A stretch of DNA of 64,000 nucleotides. Origin: Paracoccaceae bacterium. Lineage in GTDB: Bacteria > Pseudomonadota > Alphaproteobacteria > Rhodobacterales > Rhodobacteraceae. Under the pieces are notes generated by a model. The model was not told where the DNA came from. It ran no database searches and saw only the letters and a list, made by a program, of their open reading frames with translations. Positions 19,712 through 28,063 of the stretch are shown here, piece after piece. The number at the start of each line of letters is the position of its first letter. Within the stretch, counting starts at the first letter, position 1. The stretch spans positions 186,001 through 250,000 of the forward strand of contig JANSYP010000003.1 of NCBI GenBank assembly GCA_024742405.1, written 5' to 3'. A program made the translations under genes and the position numbers.

Positions 19712-21343
19712 TCACGCCCGGCCCAGCAGCTCGGCGCCGCCCCCGAGGGCGGGTCCTTCGGTCGGATCGGCCTCGCCCTCGTCGAGATCGCCGATCAGGG
19801 TTTCAGTTGTCAGGATCAGCGTTGCGACCGATGCCGCATTGACCAGAGCGCTGGCGGGCACGCGGGCCGGATCTATGATCCCGGCTTCGTACATATCGCC
19901 GAATGTCGCCGTCGCCGCGTTGAAGCCGTGACCCGCTGCGCCCTCGCTCACCGCCTGCACGACCGAGTCCTCATCGGCGCCGGCATTGCGCGCAATGCGC
20001 CGCAGGGGCTGGGTCAGGATCGAGCGGACAAGCTGGATGCCCTTGGCCACGTCTCCCAGGGCATCGAGACTGTCGAGACAAGACCCGATCTGGGCCAGAG
20101 CCGTACCGCCACCGGGCACGACGCCGTCCTCGGCCGCGGCGCGCACCGCGCTGAGCGCATCGTCGATCAACTGGATCGTCCGCTTCTGCTCGACCGGTGT
20201 GAACCCGCCGGCATAGATGATGGCGCTACCGCCGGTGAGTTTCGACAACCGTTCGCGCAGCTTGTCCTTGTCGATGTTCGGCGGGGCCGCATCATGCTGG
20301 CGCTGCACCTGGTTGCGGCGTGCGGTGATGGCCTCCGGGTTGCCCTCGCCGCGCAAGATCGAGGTGCCGGACGCGTGGGAGCGTACCATTTCCGCGCCGC
20401 CGAGTTGCTCTCGGGTGACGTTTTCGATCTTTTTGCCAAGGTCGCGGGCCAGCACCTCGCCACCGGTGAGGATGGCCAGATCGTCCATCATAGCGCTGCG
20501 CCAGTGGCCGTATTCCGGCGGATGAACGATCAGGTACTTCCCGGCCCCGCCGCCTTCGAGCAGCTTGATCACCACCTCGGGCGCAATCTCTTCGGCAACG
20601 ATGAGCAGCGGGCGGTTCTCGCCATCGGCGATGGCGATCGCGCTGTCCAGAATATCGGGCTTGAGGATCTTCTGATCCGTCATCAGGATCAGCGGGTTGC
20701 GCAGCACAGCTTCCATGTTCTCGCGGTCGGTGACCATGTGGTGCGAAATGTAGCCGCGCTCGATGGACATGCCCTCGACCACATCCATCGTGGTCTCAAT
20801 GGTGACCCCGAAATCGGCGGAGATCACACCGTCCCGACCGACGCGGTGATAGGCCTCCGCCACCAGTTCACCCAGTTTCGGATCGGTGGAGGACACACGC
20901 GCCACCGCTTCGAGATATTCGGGGTGGTCGTCGCACTCGAGCGACAGCGCGTCGATGGCGTCGATGACCCGCGCCACGGCCAGGTCGATCCCCTTGCACA
21001 GGTCGACCGGCTTCACGCCGCTGTCGGTCAGATCGACGCCGTTCTGGATCAGCGCATTGGCCAGCACGATCGCCGTCGTCGTGCCGTCGCCGGCCACGTC
21101 GTTGGTCTGCATTGACACTTCGCGGACCACCTGCGCGCCCATGTTTTCGAACCGGTCGCTCAGTTCGATCTCCGAGGCGATGCTCACCCCGTCGCGGGTC
21201 ACCAGCGGCGTGCCGACCGGGCGGTCTACCATTGCGTTGAGCCCCTTGGGGCCCAGGGTGGGTTCCACCGCTGCCGCAAGCCGGGCGACGCCACGGGCAA
21301 GGCAGTTCCTCGCGGCCTTGCCATGAACCATCAGTTTAGCCAT
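19712..21343 (-). CDS. mimG: GroEL-like chaperonin dedicated to the monooxygenase (MimG type)
   Basis: The 543-residue product has the chaperonin ATPase motifs (TLGPKGLNAMV, NDVAGDGTTTAIVLA, GVVPGGGTALA) but diverges from housekeeping GroEL in the apical domain and lacks the GGM-rich tail. No groES is next to it. In mycobacteria and Rhodococcus a similar GroEL paralogue is required for folding of the propane monooxygenase large subunit. It is in the same run as prmABCD, 66 nt after the DUF59 gene. The symbol is by analogy. Confidence 0.9.
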   Translation of the reverse strand: MAKLMVHGKAARNCLARGVARLAAAVEPTLGPKGLNAMVDRPVGTPLVTRDGVSIASEIELSDRFENMGAQVVREVSMQTNDVAGDGTTTAIVLANALIQNGVDLTDSGVKPVDLCKGIDLAVARVIDAIDALSLECDDHPEYLEAVARVSSTDPKLGELVAEAYHRVGRDGVISADFGVTIETTMDVVEGMSIERGYISHHMVTDRENMEAVLRNPLILMTDQKILKPDILDSAIAIADGENRPLLIVAEEIAPEVVIKLLEGGGAGKYLIVHPPEYGHWRSAMMDDLAILTGGEVLARDLGKKIENVTREQLGGAEMVRSHASGTSILRGEGNPEAITARRNQVQRQHDAAPPNIDKDKLRERLSKLTGGSAIIYAGGFTPVEQKRTIQLIDDALSAVRAAAEDGVVPGGGTALAQIGSCLDSLDALGDVAKGIQLVRSILTQPLRRIARNAGADEDSVVQAVSEGAAGHGFNAATATFGDMYEAGIIDPARVPASALVNAASVATLILTTETLIGDLDEGEADPTEGPALGGGAELLGRA

Positions 21344-21357
21344 ATCTTCCTCCTTCG

Positions 21358-21377
21358 GCCCGAATGCGAGTTCGGGC
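21358..21377 (-). other. Intercistronic stem-loop, DUF59 gene to chaperonin gene
   Basis: A perfect 7-bp inverted repeat GCCCGAA-N6-TTCGGGC lies between the DUF59 stop (21410) and the chaperonin start (21343), just before its ribosome site. Confidence 0.65.
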
Positions 21378-21409
21378 GTCCTCCCAGGTATCTGCAGTAT
21401 CTCAGCGGC

Positions 21410-22213
21410 TTAGCTTCGCGCGGCGGATCCTTCGCGAGGCGGCACGCGCCCGGCGACGAAATCGATCAGCGTCGGTCCGTCGGGCCCGATTTTCACTTCC
21501 TTGTAGCGTGTCTTTGCCAGCCCCCGGCACATGGCGCCGTTGAACTCCATGTTGATGCGGGTGCTGCGCAGACGGCCGAGATGCTCTGCCAGCGCTTCGG
21601 CTTCGATGGGGTCCCCGTTCCAGTCGGGAAACGCCAGATCATCGGGACGGACCGCCAGACCCCGGGCGGTCAGCAGCTCGAGATATCGCGGTTTCTGCCG
21701 CAGCTCCTCTTCGCCGCGAAACTCGATCCGCTGCAGTCTGCCCAGCGTCATCGCCACGATATCCTCCGGGCTGTGCCCTAGCTCCCGAACGCCGAGCAAC
21801 ACGGTTTCCTGGCGACGGTCGAAGGCCTTGGCGGCGAATTTCTCCTCGACCTCGTCGAGATCCGCGCCATCGCAGTATTGAGCAAAGACGGCGTTGTAGT
21901 TTCGGCCGCTATTGACTCCTTCGTTGACCTCGTCGCCAAAGCAATGGTCGTTGAGCTGAACGGTTGCCTTGGCGACCCAGGGCAGCGACATCACCTCCTT
22001 GCGGATGCCGAGCGCCATGAGGAACGCGAAGTTGGGCGAGCACCAGTAGGTGGGAAGCCGGAATTCGACCGTCACCGTCTTCGCGTCGCAGACTTCAACC
22101 GCCTCGACAAAGCCCATGTCGGTTATGGGCTCGTCTAGCTCCGGGTCCGGTACGAGGTCCAGACGTTCCCAGACCTCGAGTTCCAGTTCGGTCTTCAGAG
22201 TGTCGACCAGCAT
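21410..22213 (-). CDS. DUF59/MIP18-type iron-sulfur assembly-like protein of the monooxygenase cluster
   Basis: The 267-residue product begins with a DUF59-like module (WERLDLVPDPELDEPITDMGFVE, then VTVEFRLPTYWCSPNF with a conserved Cys), followed by about 170 residues typical of proteins found only in propane-monooxygenase clusters. DUF59 proteins handle FeS or iron delivery. Inference: it helps load the diiron centre or mature the reductase FeS cluster. The start at 22213 lies 4 nt after the amidohydrolase stop; the longer upstream frame overlaps that gene and was rejected. Confidence 0.8.
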   Translation of the reverse strand: MLVDTLKTELELEVWERLDLVPDPELDEPITDMGFVEAVEVCDAKTVTVEFRLPTYWCSPNFAFLMALGIRKEVMSLPWVAKATVQLNDHCFGDEVNEGVNSGRNYNAVFAQYCDGADLDEVEEKFAAKAFDRRQETVLLGVRELGHSPEDIVAMTLGRLQRIEFRGEEELRQKPRYLELLTARGLAVRPDDLAFPDWNGDPIEAEALAEHLGRLRSTRINMEFNGAMCRGLAKTRYKEVKIGPDGPTLIDFVAGRVPPREGSAARS

Positions 22214-22217
22214 CAGA

Positions 22218-23240
22218 TCACTCCGCCGCAATCTGGACCGGAGCGCCAGCGAGCTCGGCCTTTTTCCGTTCGACATCGACATTGTAGAGCCGTGCCGCGT
22301 TGAGCCCGAGGATCTTTTCCTTGATCTCGTCGGTCAGCTGGACGCCACGCTCCTGCGCGATGTCTTCGGGGATCTGGAAATCCCAGAATTTCTCGACCAG
22401 CCACTGCGGCGTCCAGATCGCGTAGTCCGACCCGAAGAGCAGCTTGTCCTCGCCGATCCAAAACAGGAGCTCCGCGATCACTTCGCCGAAATAGCGCGGC
22501 CGGGCATGGATGAATGGCAGCGCCACGGCAAGACCGCCATAGACGTTGGTTTCCTGCGTCGCAATCCAGCAGAAATCGTCGAGACGCGGCAGGCCGACAT
22601 GCTCGATGATCCAGTTGAGATTCTGGAAATCGGTGGCCGCATGGTCGACGTCATGCACGTCGAACGCGTCCTTCGACAGCGGGATGATAGTCGGGCCCTT
22701 GTGGACGTGAATGTTCCGGATGCCGAGCTTGTCGCAGAGCTCGAAGCACTTGTAGGCCGAAGGATCGTTCAGCGCCCAGCCCTTGCTGTCGCCGTTCCAT
22801 TCGGCCGTGTACATCTTCACGCCCTGGATATCGAAGTTTTCCTTCATGTAGTGGATGTATTCCAGCGCCTTCTCACCATCGCGCGGATCGAACGATCCAT
22901 TGACGATGAAGCGTTCCGGGTGACGCGCGGCCATCGTCGAGCTGCGCTCGATCGAGGAAAAGCCGTTCTTGTAGAAATCGCGCAGATAGGTCGACTGGAT
23001 GATCGCCATGTCGTCCGGCCCGTCCACGAACAGGTCGCGGTAGATGTCGTCCTCGGTGTATTTCTCGAACTTCGCCTTTTCCCACAGCTCTTCGGCGGGG
23101 CTCAGGTTGGTGTGATAGGCATAGAAGCAATCGATGAATTGCTTGCCATGCACGTTCGCCTGGTTTTCCGGGCTGCCGTCCCAGAAATGGGTGTGACCGT
23201 CGAGAACGAAAATCTCTTTTCCATCGGGTGTCTTGAACAT
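22218..23240 (-). CDS. Amidohydrolase_2-type TIM-barrel protein of the monooxygenase cluster
   Basis: The 340-residue product begins with the HxH metal motif (DGHTHFWDG) and has later candidate ligands in NIHVHKG, WIIEHVG and LLFGSDYAIWTP, matching the amidohydrolase_2/ACMSD fold. A homologue stands next to propane monooxygenase genes in actinobacteria too, where its substrate is unknown. It could be a hydrolase or decarboxylase for a downstream metabolite, or have a structural role. It lies 73 nt after prmD and 4 nt before the DUF59 gene. Confidence 0.85.
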   Translation of the reverse strand: MFKTPDGKEIFVLDGHTHFWDGSPENQANVHGKQFIDCFYAYHTNLSPAEELWEKAKFEKYTEDDIYRDLFVDGPDDMAIIQSTYLRDFYKNGFSSIERSSTMAARHPERFIVNGSFDPRDGEKALEYIHYMKENFDIQGVKMYTAEWNGDSKGWALNDPSAYKCFELCDKLGIRNIHVHKGPTIIPLSKDAFDVHDVDHAATDFQNLNWIIEHVGLPRLDDFCWIATQETNVYGGLAVALPFIHARPRYFGEVIAELLFWIGEDKLLFGSDYAIWTPQWLVEKFWDFQIPEDIAQERGVQLTDEIKEKILGLNAARLYNVDVERKKAELAGAPVQIAAE

Positions 23241-23272
23241 TTACCCCTCCCTTGAGGTGTTCTGGATCGGAA

Positions 23273-23292
23273 GGGGGCCGACGCCGGCCCCC
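23273..23292 (-). other. Intercistronic stem-loop, prmD to amidohydrolase gene
   Basis: GGGGGCCG and CGGCCCCC form a perfect 8-bp stem with a four-base loop between the prmD stop (23314) and the amidohydrolase start (23240). Confidence 0.65.
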
Positions 23293-23313
23293 GCATTTGG
23301 TGGCTCCGGCAGG

Positions 23314-23682
23314 TCAGATGTACTCCATGACCTCGTTCATATCGCCGAAGAGGATCACGGTGTTGTCGTCGACCCGGACCATGCGCCCGTAGTGGGTGGA
23401 TGTGTTGACCTCGAAGATCTCGGCGGTCATCTCGCGGCCGAGATATTCGGTGATCTCATCCATCTTGAAGATCAGCTTGCCCTCGCCGTCGACGCGGATG
23501 GTCGCCGGGTTGTAGGTCACGGTCACCTTCGGATCCTGCCCCATGAACTCGGCAATCGCGCGAGCCTCGACCGAGTCGTTCATGGTGACGCCGCACTGGT
23601 GCGAGATCGTCTGATCGAAGGTGATGTCCTTCATTGGCTTGAAGATGTTCTGCTGTGACGCGTCGCGTGCAGTTGTAGACAT
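23314..23682 (-). CDS. prmD: Monooxygenase coupling (effector) protein, MmoB/DmpM family
   Basis: The 122-residue product matches the length and core of MmoB/DmpM coupling proteins (VEARAIAEFM, VTVTYNPATIRVDGEGKLIF, TAEIFEVNTSTHYGRMV). These bind the hydroxylase and gate oxygen and substrate access. I chose the ATG at 23682; the open frame continues upstream into prmC on another frame and is rejected. It sits 22 nt after prmC, in the standard large-reductase-small-coupling gene order. Confidence 0.93.
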   Translation of the reverse strand: MSTTARDASQQNIFKPMKDITFDQTISHQCGVTMNDSVEARAIAEFMGQDPKVTVTYNPATIRVDGEGKLIFKMDEITEYLGREMTAEIFEVNTSTHYGRMVRVDDNTVILFGDMNEVMEYI

Positions 23683-23704
23683 ATGTCTTATCCTTTTCCG
23701 GTAG

Positions 23705-24766
23705 TTACCCGATGCCGAGCTCACTGATGATGTGGCCGATCCGTTCATGGGACACGGCTTTGACATCCTCGAACGAGACGGGTTTGGAATGCGGCTGGGA
23801 CCAGATCGGCTGCAGCGCGGTGGCCGCCTTGTCGGCCAGATCGCGGTGCTTCTTGAGCCAGGTGGCGAAGAGGTTGCGATTGTGATCGCCATACTCGGCA
23901 TCGGTGGCCAGCAGGTAGATCAGGTCCACGGTATTCGCCAAGTTGCGCTCATAGTCGGCTTCGGCAGCCGAGATCACTGGCGGCGTGATGAAGTCGTTGT
24001 TGGCCGCCGCGACCTGCATGAAGAAGCCAGAGCGGACCAGTTCGCCCACCAGCGGCTCGAACACGATGTTGATGGCGAAATACTGCTCAAGGTAGTCCTC
24101 GCACCCCATGATCGTCTCGACCGCCTCGCGGGTCGGCTGCCAGATCGGATCCTCCAGCCAGGCCTGTTTGCCGAGTTCGTCGTTCCAATCCTCGATCTCC
24201 ATGCCGATCTCGGCCAGGTAGAGCGTGATGTCCTGAGCGAGACGCATCTTGTAGGACGAGTTTGTCAGCGTCGCGTTGTTGATCATCTGGGTGTAGCCGT
24301 AGCGCTGCGCCTGCATGAGCGACGTGCCGAGGCCGAACTCCGCGTGCTTCCACGCGCCCAGATGCTTCTGCAGGATCTTCAACCAGGTCTTGTCGAAGGC
24401 AGACGGCGCACCGGCCCGGCGGGCATTGGTGATGACGTTCTGCACCATCGTCTCGATCTTGGACTGGCGCTGGTAGTGGGTCCGCTCCCATTCCTGGTCC
24501 GGCGCACGGAAGGCGTGCCAGTTGCTGGACCGCGCGGCGGTGTAGTCCTTCTGATAGGCGCCACCGCCCTTGCCGCCCTCGAACTCGATGATCCAGTTCT
24601 GAATCAGGTAGCGCTCGGGGTCTGGCTGGACGTCGACAGTGACGTCCTCGTAGTGCGTTGCGCGCTTCCCGCGCGGTTCAAAGTAGTTGTACTTGCGGCT
24701 GGTCGAGCCGACGAACTGTGCGGCACCTGCCGCGCCGGATCCCACTGAGCTTGATGTTGCTACCAT
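23705..24766 (-). CDS. prmC: Propane monooxygenase hydroxylase small (beta) subunit
   Basis: The 353-residue product has the beta-subunit features of soluble diiron monooxygenases: the KYNYFEPRGKRATHYEDVT segment after a flexible N terminus, WHAFRAPDQEWERTHYQRQ, and a ferritin-like helical body without a full set of metal ligands. It pairs with PrmA in the (alpha-beta)2 hydroxylase. It follows prmB by 47 nt. Confidence 0.95.
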   Translation of the reverse strand: MVATSSSVGSGAAGAAQFVGSTSRKYNYFEPRGKRATHYEDVTVDVQPDPERYLIQNWIIEFEGGKGGGAYQKDYTAARSSNWHAFRAPDQEWERTHYQRQSKIETMVQNVITNARRAGAPSAFDKTWLKILQKHLGAWKHAEFGLGTSLMQAQRYGYTQMINNATLTNSSYKMRLAQDITLYLAEIGMEIEDWNDELGKQAWLEDPIWQPTREAVETIMGCEDYLEQYFAINIVFEPLVGELVRSGFFMQVAAANNDFITPPVISAAEADYERNLANTVDLIYLLATDAEYGDHNRNLFATWLKKHRDLADKAATALQPIWSQPHSKPVSFEDVKAVSHERIGHIISELGIG

Positions 24767-24801
24767 CGTAGCCTCCCTTGCGTTGTCTCACGTCACTAGC
24801 G

Positions 24802-24826
24802 TTCGGGCCAAAGTCAGTGGCCCGAA
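24802..24826 (-). other. Intercistronic stem-loop at the end of prmB
   Basis: TTCGGGCC-N9-GGCCCGAA is a perfect 8-bp inverted repeat that overlaps the last codons of prmB and extends into the gap before prmC. Confidence 0.6.
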
Positions 24827-25872
24827 GAACCGGAAGTGGGCGTGAACCTGTCGAAGAAGATCCGGTCGGTGTCGAAGTCATGCATGAAGAGCACCGGCGT
24901 CAGCGCGTCGATCATCGGCGGCGGGCCGCAGGCATAGACGTCGCCCTCGCCATCGATGCCGAGCGTCTTGAGATGGGTATCGACATATTCATGGACAAAG
25001 CCGCGTGCGCCGGACCAACTCGCGTCGTCGTCGGCATGGCTGAGCACCGGAATGAACTCGACATTGGGATGGGCGCTGGTCAGGGCCTCGATCTCGTCGA
25101 GATGGAACAGGTCATCCTGGGTACGCGCGCCATAGAAGAAATGGATGGGACGCTCTTCGCCGCAACTCACCTGATCGTTGAGGATCGACCAGACCGGCGA
25201 CATGCCCGATCCGGCGCCGACCAGGATCACGGGTCCTTCGCGTTCTTCCCGTCGGAAGCACATTCCGAAGGGTCCTTCGATGCGGACCTCTGCTCCGACT
25301 TTGATTCCGCCGTCGTCGAGCTGGTTGGAGAACTGTCCGTCGGGGTATTTCTTGATGATGAACCCGAGTTTCTGGGTTTCGCTCGGCGGATTTGCCATGG
25401 AGAACGAGCGTGTAATCTCCTCCCCCTTTTCCGTTTTGACCGTGATGTCGACATATTGCCCCGCCCAGAATTTCAGCGGTGCATCCAGTTCGATCTGAAC
25501 GCTTCGAATGTCATGGGTGAGCTTCTGGAAATCGACGATCTTGCCCGAGTACTGCTTGACCGGGATCGATTTGGAGAGGAGCTCTTCGTCATAGTTCAGA
25601 AGCTCGATATCGACATCGCTGTAGGCCAAGGTCCGGCACATCAGGATATGGCCGCTGTCTTGTTCGGTCTCACTCAGCGCGAAGGTCGAGTATTTCAACA
25701 GCTCCGTCTCGCCCTCAAGCTTGATGCATTTGCACGCGGAACACTGGCCTTCCTTGCATCCATGGGGCAGCGCGATGCCCTGGCGGAACGCGGCGTCCAG
25801 GATGGTTTCATCCTCCTCGACGTCGAATTCCACGCCGACCGGTTCCAGCCGAACCTTGTAGATATCTGTCAT
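24814..25872 (-). CDS. prmB: Propane monooxygenase reductase
   Basis: The 352-residue product has an N-terminal plant-type [2Fe-2S] ferredoxin domain (GCKEGQCSACKC, with the fourth Cys in HILMC), an FAD domain with RSFSMAN and an NAD domain with LVGAGSGMSP and the CGPPPM nucleotide loop. It passes electrons from NADH to the PrmA diiron site. The start at 25872 gives the proper ferredoxin N terminus; the longer frame reaches into the prmA-prmB hairpin and is rejected. Confidence 0.95.
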   Translation of the reverse strand: MTDIYKVRLEPVGVEFDVEEDETILDAAFRQGIALPHGCKEGQCSACKCIKLEGETELLKYSTFALSETEQDSGHILMCRTLAYSDVDIELLNYDEELLSKSIPVKQYSGKIVDFQKLTHDIRSVQIELDAPLKFWAGQYVDITVKTEKGEEITRSFSMANPPSETQKLGFIIKKYPDGQFSNQLDDGGIKVGAEVRIEGPFGMCFRREEREGPVILVGAGSGMSPVWSILNDQVSCGEERPIHFFYGARTQDDLFHLDEIEALTSAHPNVEFIPVLSHADDDASWSGARGFVHEYVDTHLKTLGIDGEGDVYACGPPPMIDALTPVLFMHDFDTDRIFFDRFTPTSGSSGH

Positions 25873-25916
25873 TTCTCTCTCACTCTCCGCGAGGCACGGG
25901 ACCTGCGGGTTTGGGG

Positions 25917-25940
25917 GCGGAGGCCGCGAACGGCCTCCGC
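25917..25940 (-). other. Intercistronic stem-loop, prmA to prmB
   Basis: GCGGAGGCCG and CGGCCTCCGC form a perfect 10-bp stem; on the minus (transcribed) strand the loop is TTCG, the UUCG tetraloop in RNA. It begins 8 nt after the prmA stop. It has no T-run and therefore looks like a 3' stabiliser of the prmA message rather than a terminator. Confidence 0.75.
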
Positions 25941-25948
25941 AAGATTGC

Positions 25949-27613
25949 TCAGTTACAGGGATTGATGGTGAAGCCGGCGCGATACTCGGCGACATGCGCC
26001 TCGCGGTCCGCGTCGCTCATGCCGCGCAGCATGTTCAGCGGTGACCGCAGCGTGTGGCCACGGACGTGCTCGAGCTTCCACATGTCCTTGTTGTCGAACC
26101 GCAGATGCGGCTGAGCGGTCAGGGTCTCGCCGTCGTCACGGACGAAGTTGAGATCCTTGATGGCATCCGCCAGATCCCAGCCGTCATAGACGGTTTCCCA
26201 TTCGCGCTTGCCCGAGAACTTGCCCATCGCCGGGGTCGGACGACCCTGGTACTCATCCGAGAAGGCCTCGACCGCGGTCCAGCGATCCAGCTCATGCGCG
26301 AAGGTGTGGAGCTTGCCGTCGATCTCGTCGACGACCATGTCCTCGCGGATGAGGCAGGGCACCAGGCACGACCAGCAGCGGTGCGGATAGACATAGCCGG
26401 TCTCTTCGTTGAAGGTGATGACCTTCTCGCCCGGCTTCGAGAGCTTCGCGTACCACTTCCAGAAATCGCCGAATTCGGCGTACCAGCCCGGATACTTGTG
26501 CTCGAACCACTCGAAGTCCTTGTCGGTCTGGGCCTCGATCCGCCAGAAGTTGACGGGCCAGCCGACCGCAAAGAACTGGGCGACCTTGTGGACGTAGTTC
26601 TTTTCGGTGATCCGCTTCCAGGCTTCCTGAACGTCGTCGTGGTGGATCTTCACGCCGTACTTCTCGAGCGGCAGCATGTAGGTCCGGTAGTAATCTTCAA
26701 AGATCCACCGGTGCCACATTTCCGCGTAGGATTCCTTGTCCTTGTCGCGGTTGGTGGTGCCGTACTCGATGAACGTGCCGATGGCGGCGTCCACGATGGC
26801 GTGGTTCTGCCAGAAGGCGTACCGAAGATCGCGCTCCAGAAGCAGGTGGTTTTCCGGCTCTTTCAGCGCGGCCATCAGCAGCGAGTGACCGTTGCCGATG
26901 TGGCGGCTCTCATCCGATTGAACAGACAGAAACACGGTCGGCAGCGCATAGTCGCCGTTGCGAGCGGCTTCAGAGGGCATAGCCACGAAAAGCGTGTTCG
27001 TGAAAGCTGTCTCGGCAACCACGGTCAGGTACATGCAGGCGGCGGTCATGGTGTCGCCGGTGATGAAGCCCTCACCGAACTGACGCCCGATCGTCGTGGC
27101 ATAGCACTTGCCAAAGGCCTCTTCGGTGATGTCGAAGCCCGCCGGATCGATGTAGTTCTCCATGTACCACTTCTTCAGGTTCATCTGAATCGTGGAGTGA
27201 CGGAATTCGTCCACCATCTGCATGGTGAAGCCGGTGCGCAGCTCTTCGCCGGGCGAGATCCGGGCAACCATGGCCATGGAACGTGCGGCCGAGATTTCCG
27301 GGAAGGGAATGATCGCCAGGAAGAGCTTCATCCACTCGATCCAGCGCGGCTCCACATTGCGGAACATGTCGCCGCGAAGGGCAGCATCGAGCGCGCCGTA
27401 GACGCGGTTGTCCTTCTCCTCCTCCATGGGGAAATACGAGCGCAGGACCTGCTTCATCGGGTCGCGCGGCGCCTTAGTGATCTTGTAGTCGGTCGGGAAC
27501 GTGCTGGCTTCCTGCACGTAGGATGGGTTCCATCCCAGATCAGCGATCTTCTTGGTGGCCTCCCCCACCGAGATACCACGCTGAGACGTGATCTTGTTGA
27601 GAGTCAAAGTCAT
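25949..27613 (-). CDS. prmA: Propane monooxygenase hydroxylase large (alpha) subunit
   Basis: The 554-residue product is close to PrmA/MimA. All six diiron ligands of soluble methane monooxygenase can be placed: Glu106, Glu136, His139 (DEFRH), Glu201, Glu235 and His238 (DESRH). They have the same spacing as MMOH residues 114, 144, 147, 209, 243 and 246. Shared stretches such as IIPFPEISAAR and TIGRQFGEGFITGD place it with group 5 (propane 2-monooxygenase) rather than methane or phenol enzymes. AGGAGG lies 8 nt before the ATG. Acetone or phenol hydroxylation as a side activity is known for relatives. Confidence 0.96.
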   Translation of the reverse strand: MTLTLNKITSQRGISVGEATKKIADLGWNPSYVQEASTFPTDYKITKAPRDPMKQVLRSYFPMEEEKDNRVYGALDAALRGDMFRNVEPRWIEWMKLFLAIIPFPEISAARSMAMVARISPGEELRTGFTMQMVDEFRHSTIQMNLKKWYMENYIDPAGFDITEEAFGKCYATTIGRQFGEGFITGDTMTAACMYLTVVAETAFTNTLFVAMPSEAARNGDYALPTVFLSVQSDESRHIGNGHSLLMAALKEPENHLLLERDLRYAFWQNHAIVDAAIGTFIEYGTTNRDKDKESYAEMWHRWIFEDYYRTYMLPLEKYGVKIHHDDVQEAWKRITEKNYVHKVAQFFAVGWPVNFWRIEAQTDKDFEWFEHKYPGWYAEFGDFWKWYAKLSKPGEKVITFNEETGYVYPHRCWSCLVPCLIREDMVVDEIDGKLHTFAHELDRWTAVEAFSDEYQGRPTPAMGKFSGKREWETVYDGWDLADAIKDLNFVRDDGETLTAQPHLRFDNKDMWKLEHVRGHTLRSPLNMLRGMSDADREAHVAEYRAGFTINPCN

Positions 27614-27635
27614 GCCATGAGCCTCCTATAGCTCC

Positions 27636-27655
27636 GTGACCGGTGCACCGGTCAC
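27636..27655. repeat. Perfect 20-bp palindrome in the prmA leader
   Basis: GTGACCGGTGCACCGGTCAC is its own reverse complement over 20 bp and lies 22 nt upstream of the prmA ATG, inside the predicted 5' untranslated region. As DNA it could be a dimer operator; as RNA it folds into an 8-bp stem with a UGCA loop immediately upstream of the ribosome site. Confidence 0.8.
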
Positions 27656-27854
27656 CTGTTGGCGGCTTTTGCCGTTTCGTTTGAGCGCTTGACCGTCTTC
27701 CGACAGCCAGGCACCAGTTCTCGGCAAAGGTTGAAAAGATCGACATCGCCTGCCGCCCCGCGCATCGCGCCCGAGCTTCTGGCCTCTCTCCCTATCCTTC
27801 GTTCTTTGAGCCGCACGCGTCTAAGCAGGCGCTCGCATCTTGTGTCTGTCTTGT

Positions 27855-27870
27855 GGCAAGTCCGGTTCCA
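27855..27870 (-). promoter_or_regulatory. Sigma-54 (-24/-12) promoter of prmA
   Basis: On the minus strand the sequence is TGGAACC-GGAC-TTGCC. The invariant GG and GC are separated by exactly 10 nt, and 9 of 12 consensus positions (TGGCACG-N4-TTGCW) match. It predicts transcription start near 27844 and a leader of about 230 nt. Adjacent rpoN and a GAFTGA-bearing activator support it. Confidence 0.7.
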
Positions 27871-28043
27871 GAAACCGCAGGGCGCTGAAGAGACCGCGCT
27901 CGAAAGGCGACATCTATTTGTTTTATCGTTCTATTTTTTGCGGATTTTTTTTGCGCCGGCGATGTAGAGGGCGCGGCCGTGACGCCGAAGCAGAGGTCAA
28001 GCGTCACACATCGTTACAGTCGTTCCACGGCTCCCGAACACTC

Positions 28044-28063
28044 TGTTACACCCGCCTGTAACA
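28044..28063. promoter_or_regulatory. Enhancer-like inverted repeat upstream of prmA
   Basis: TGTTACA-CCCGCC-TGTAACA is a perfect 7-bp inverted repeat about 180 nt upstream of the -24/-12 site, the usual distance for a sigma-54 activator site. An AT-rich tract at 27913-27955 between the two could allow bending. A degenerate second copy (TGTAACG then TGTGACG on the minus strand) lies closer to the promoter at about 28003-28019. Confidence 0.65.

Noticed and set aside
25949-27613. Assignment of the monooxygenase as soluble methane monooxygenase or phenol hydroxylase
   Set aside because: Gene order, length (554 residues), shared stretches and the neighbouring GroEL, amidohydrolase and DUF59 genes fit propane monooxygenases. 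No gamma subunit gene is present.
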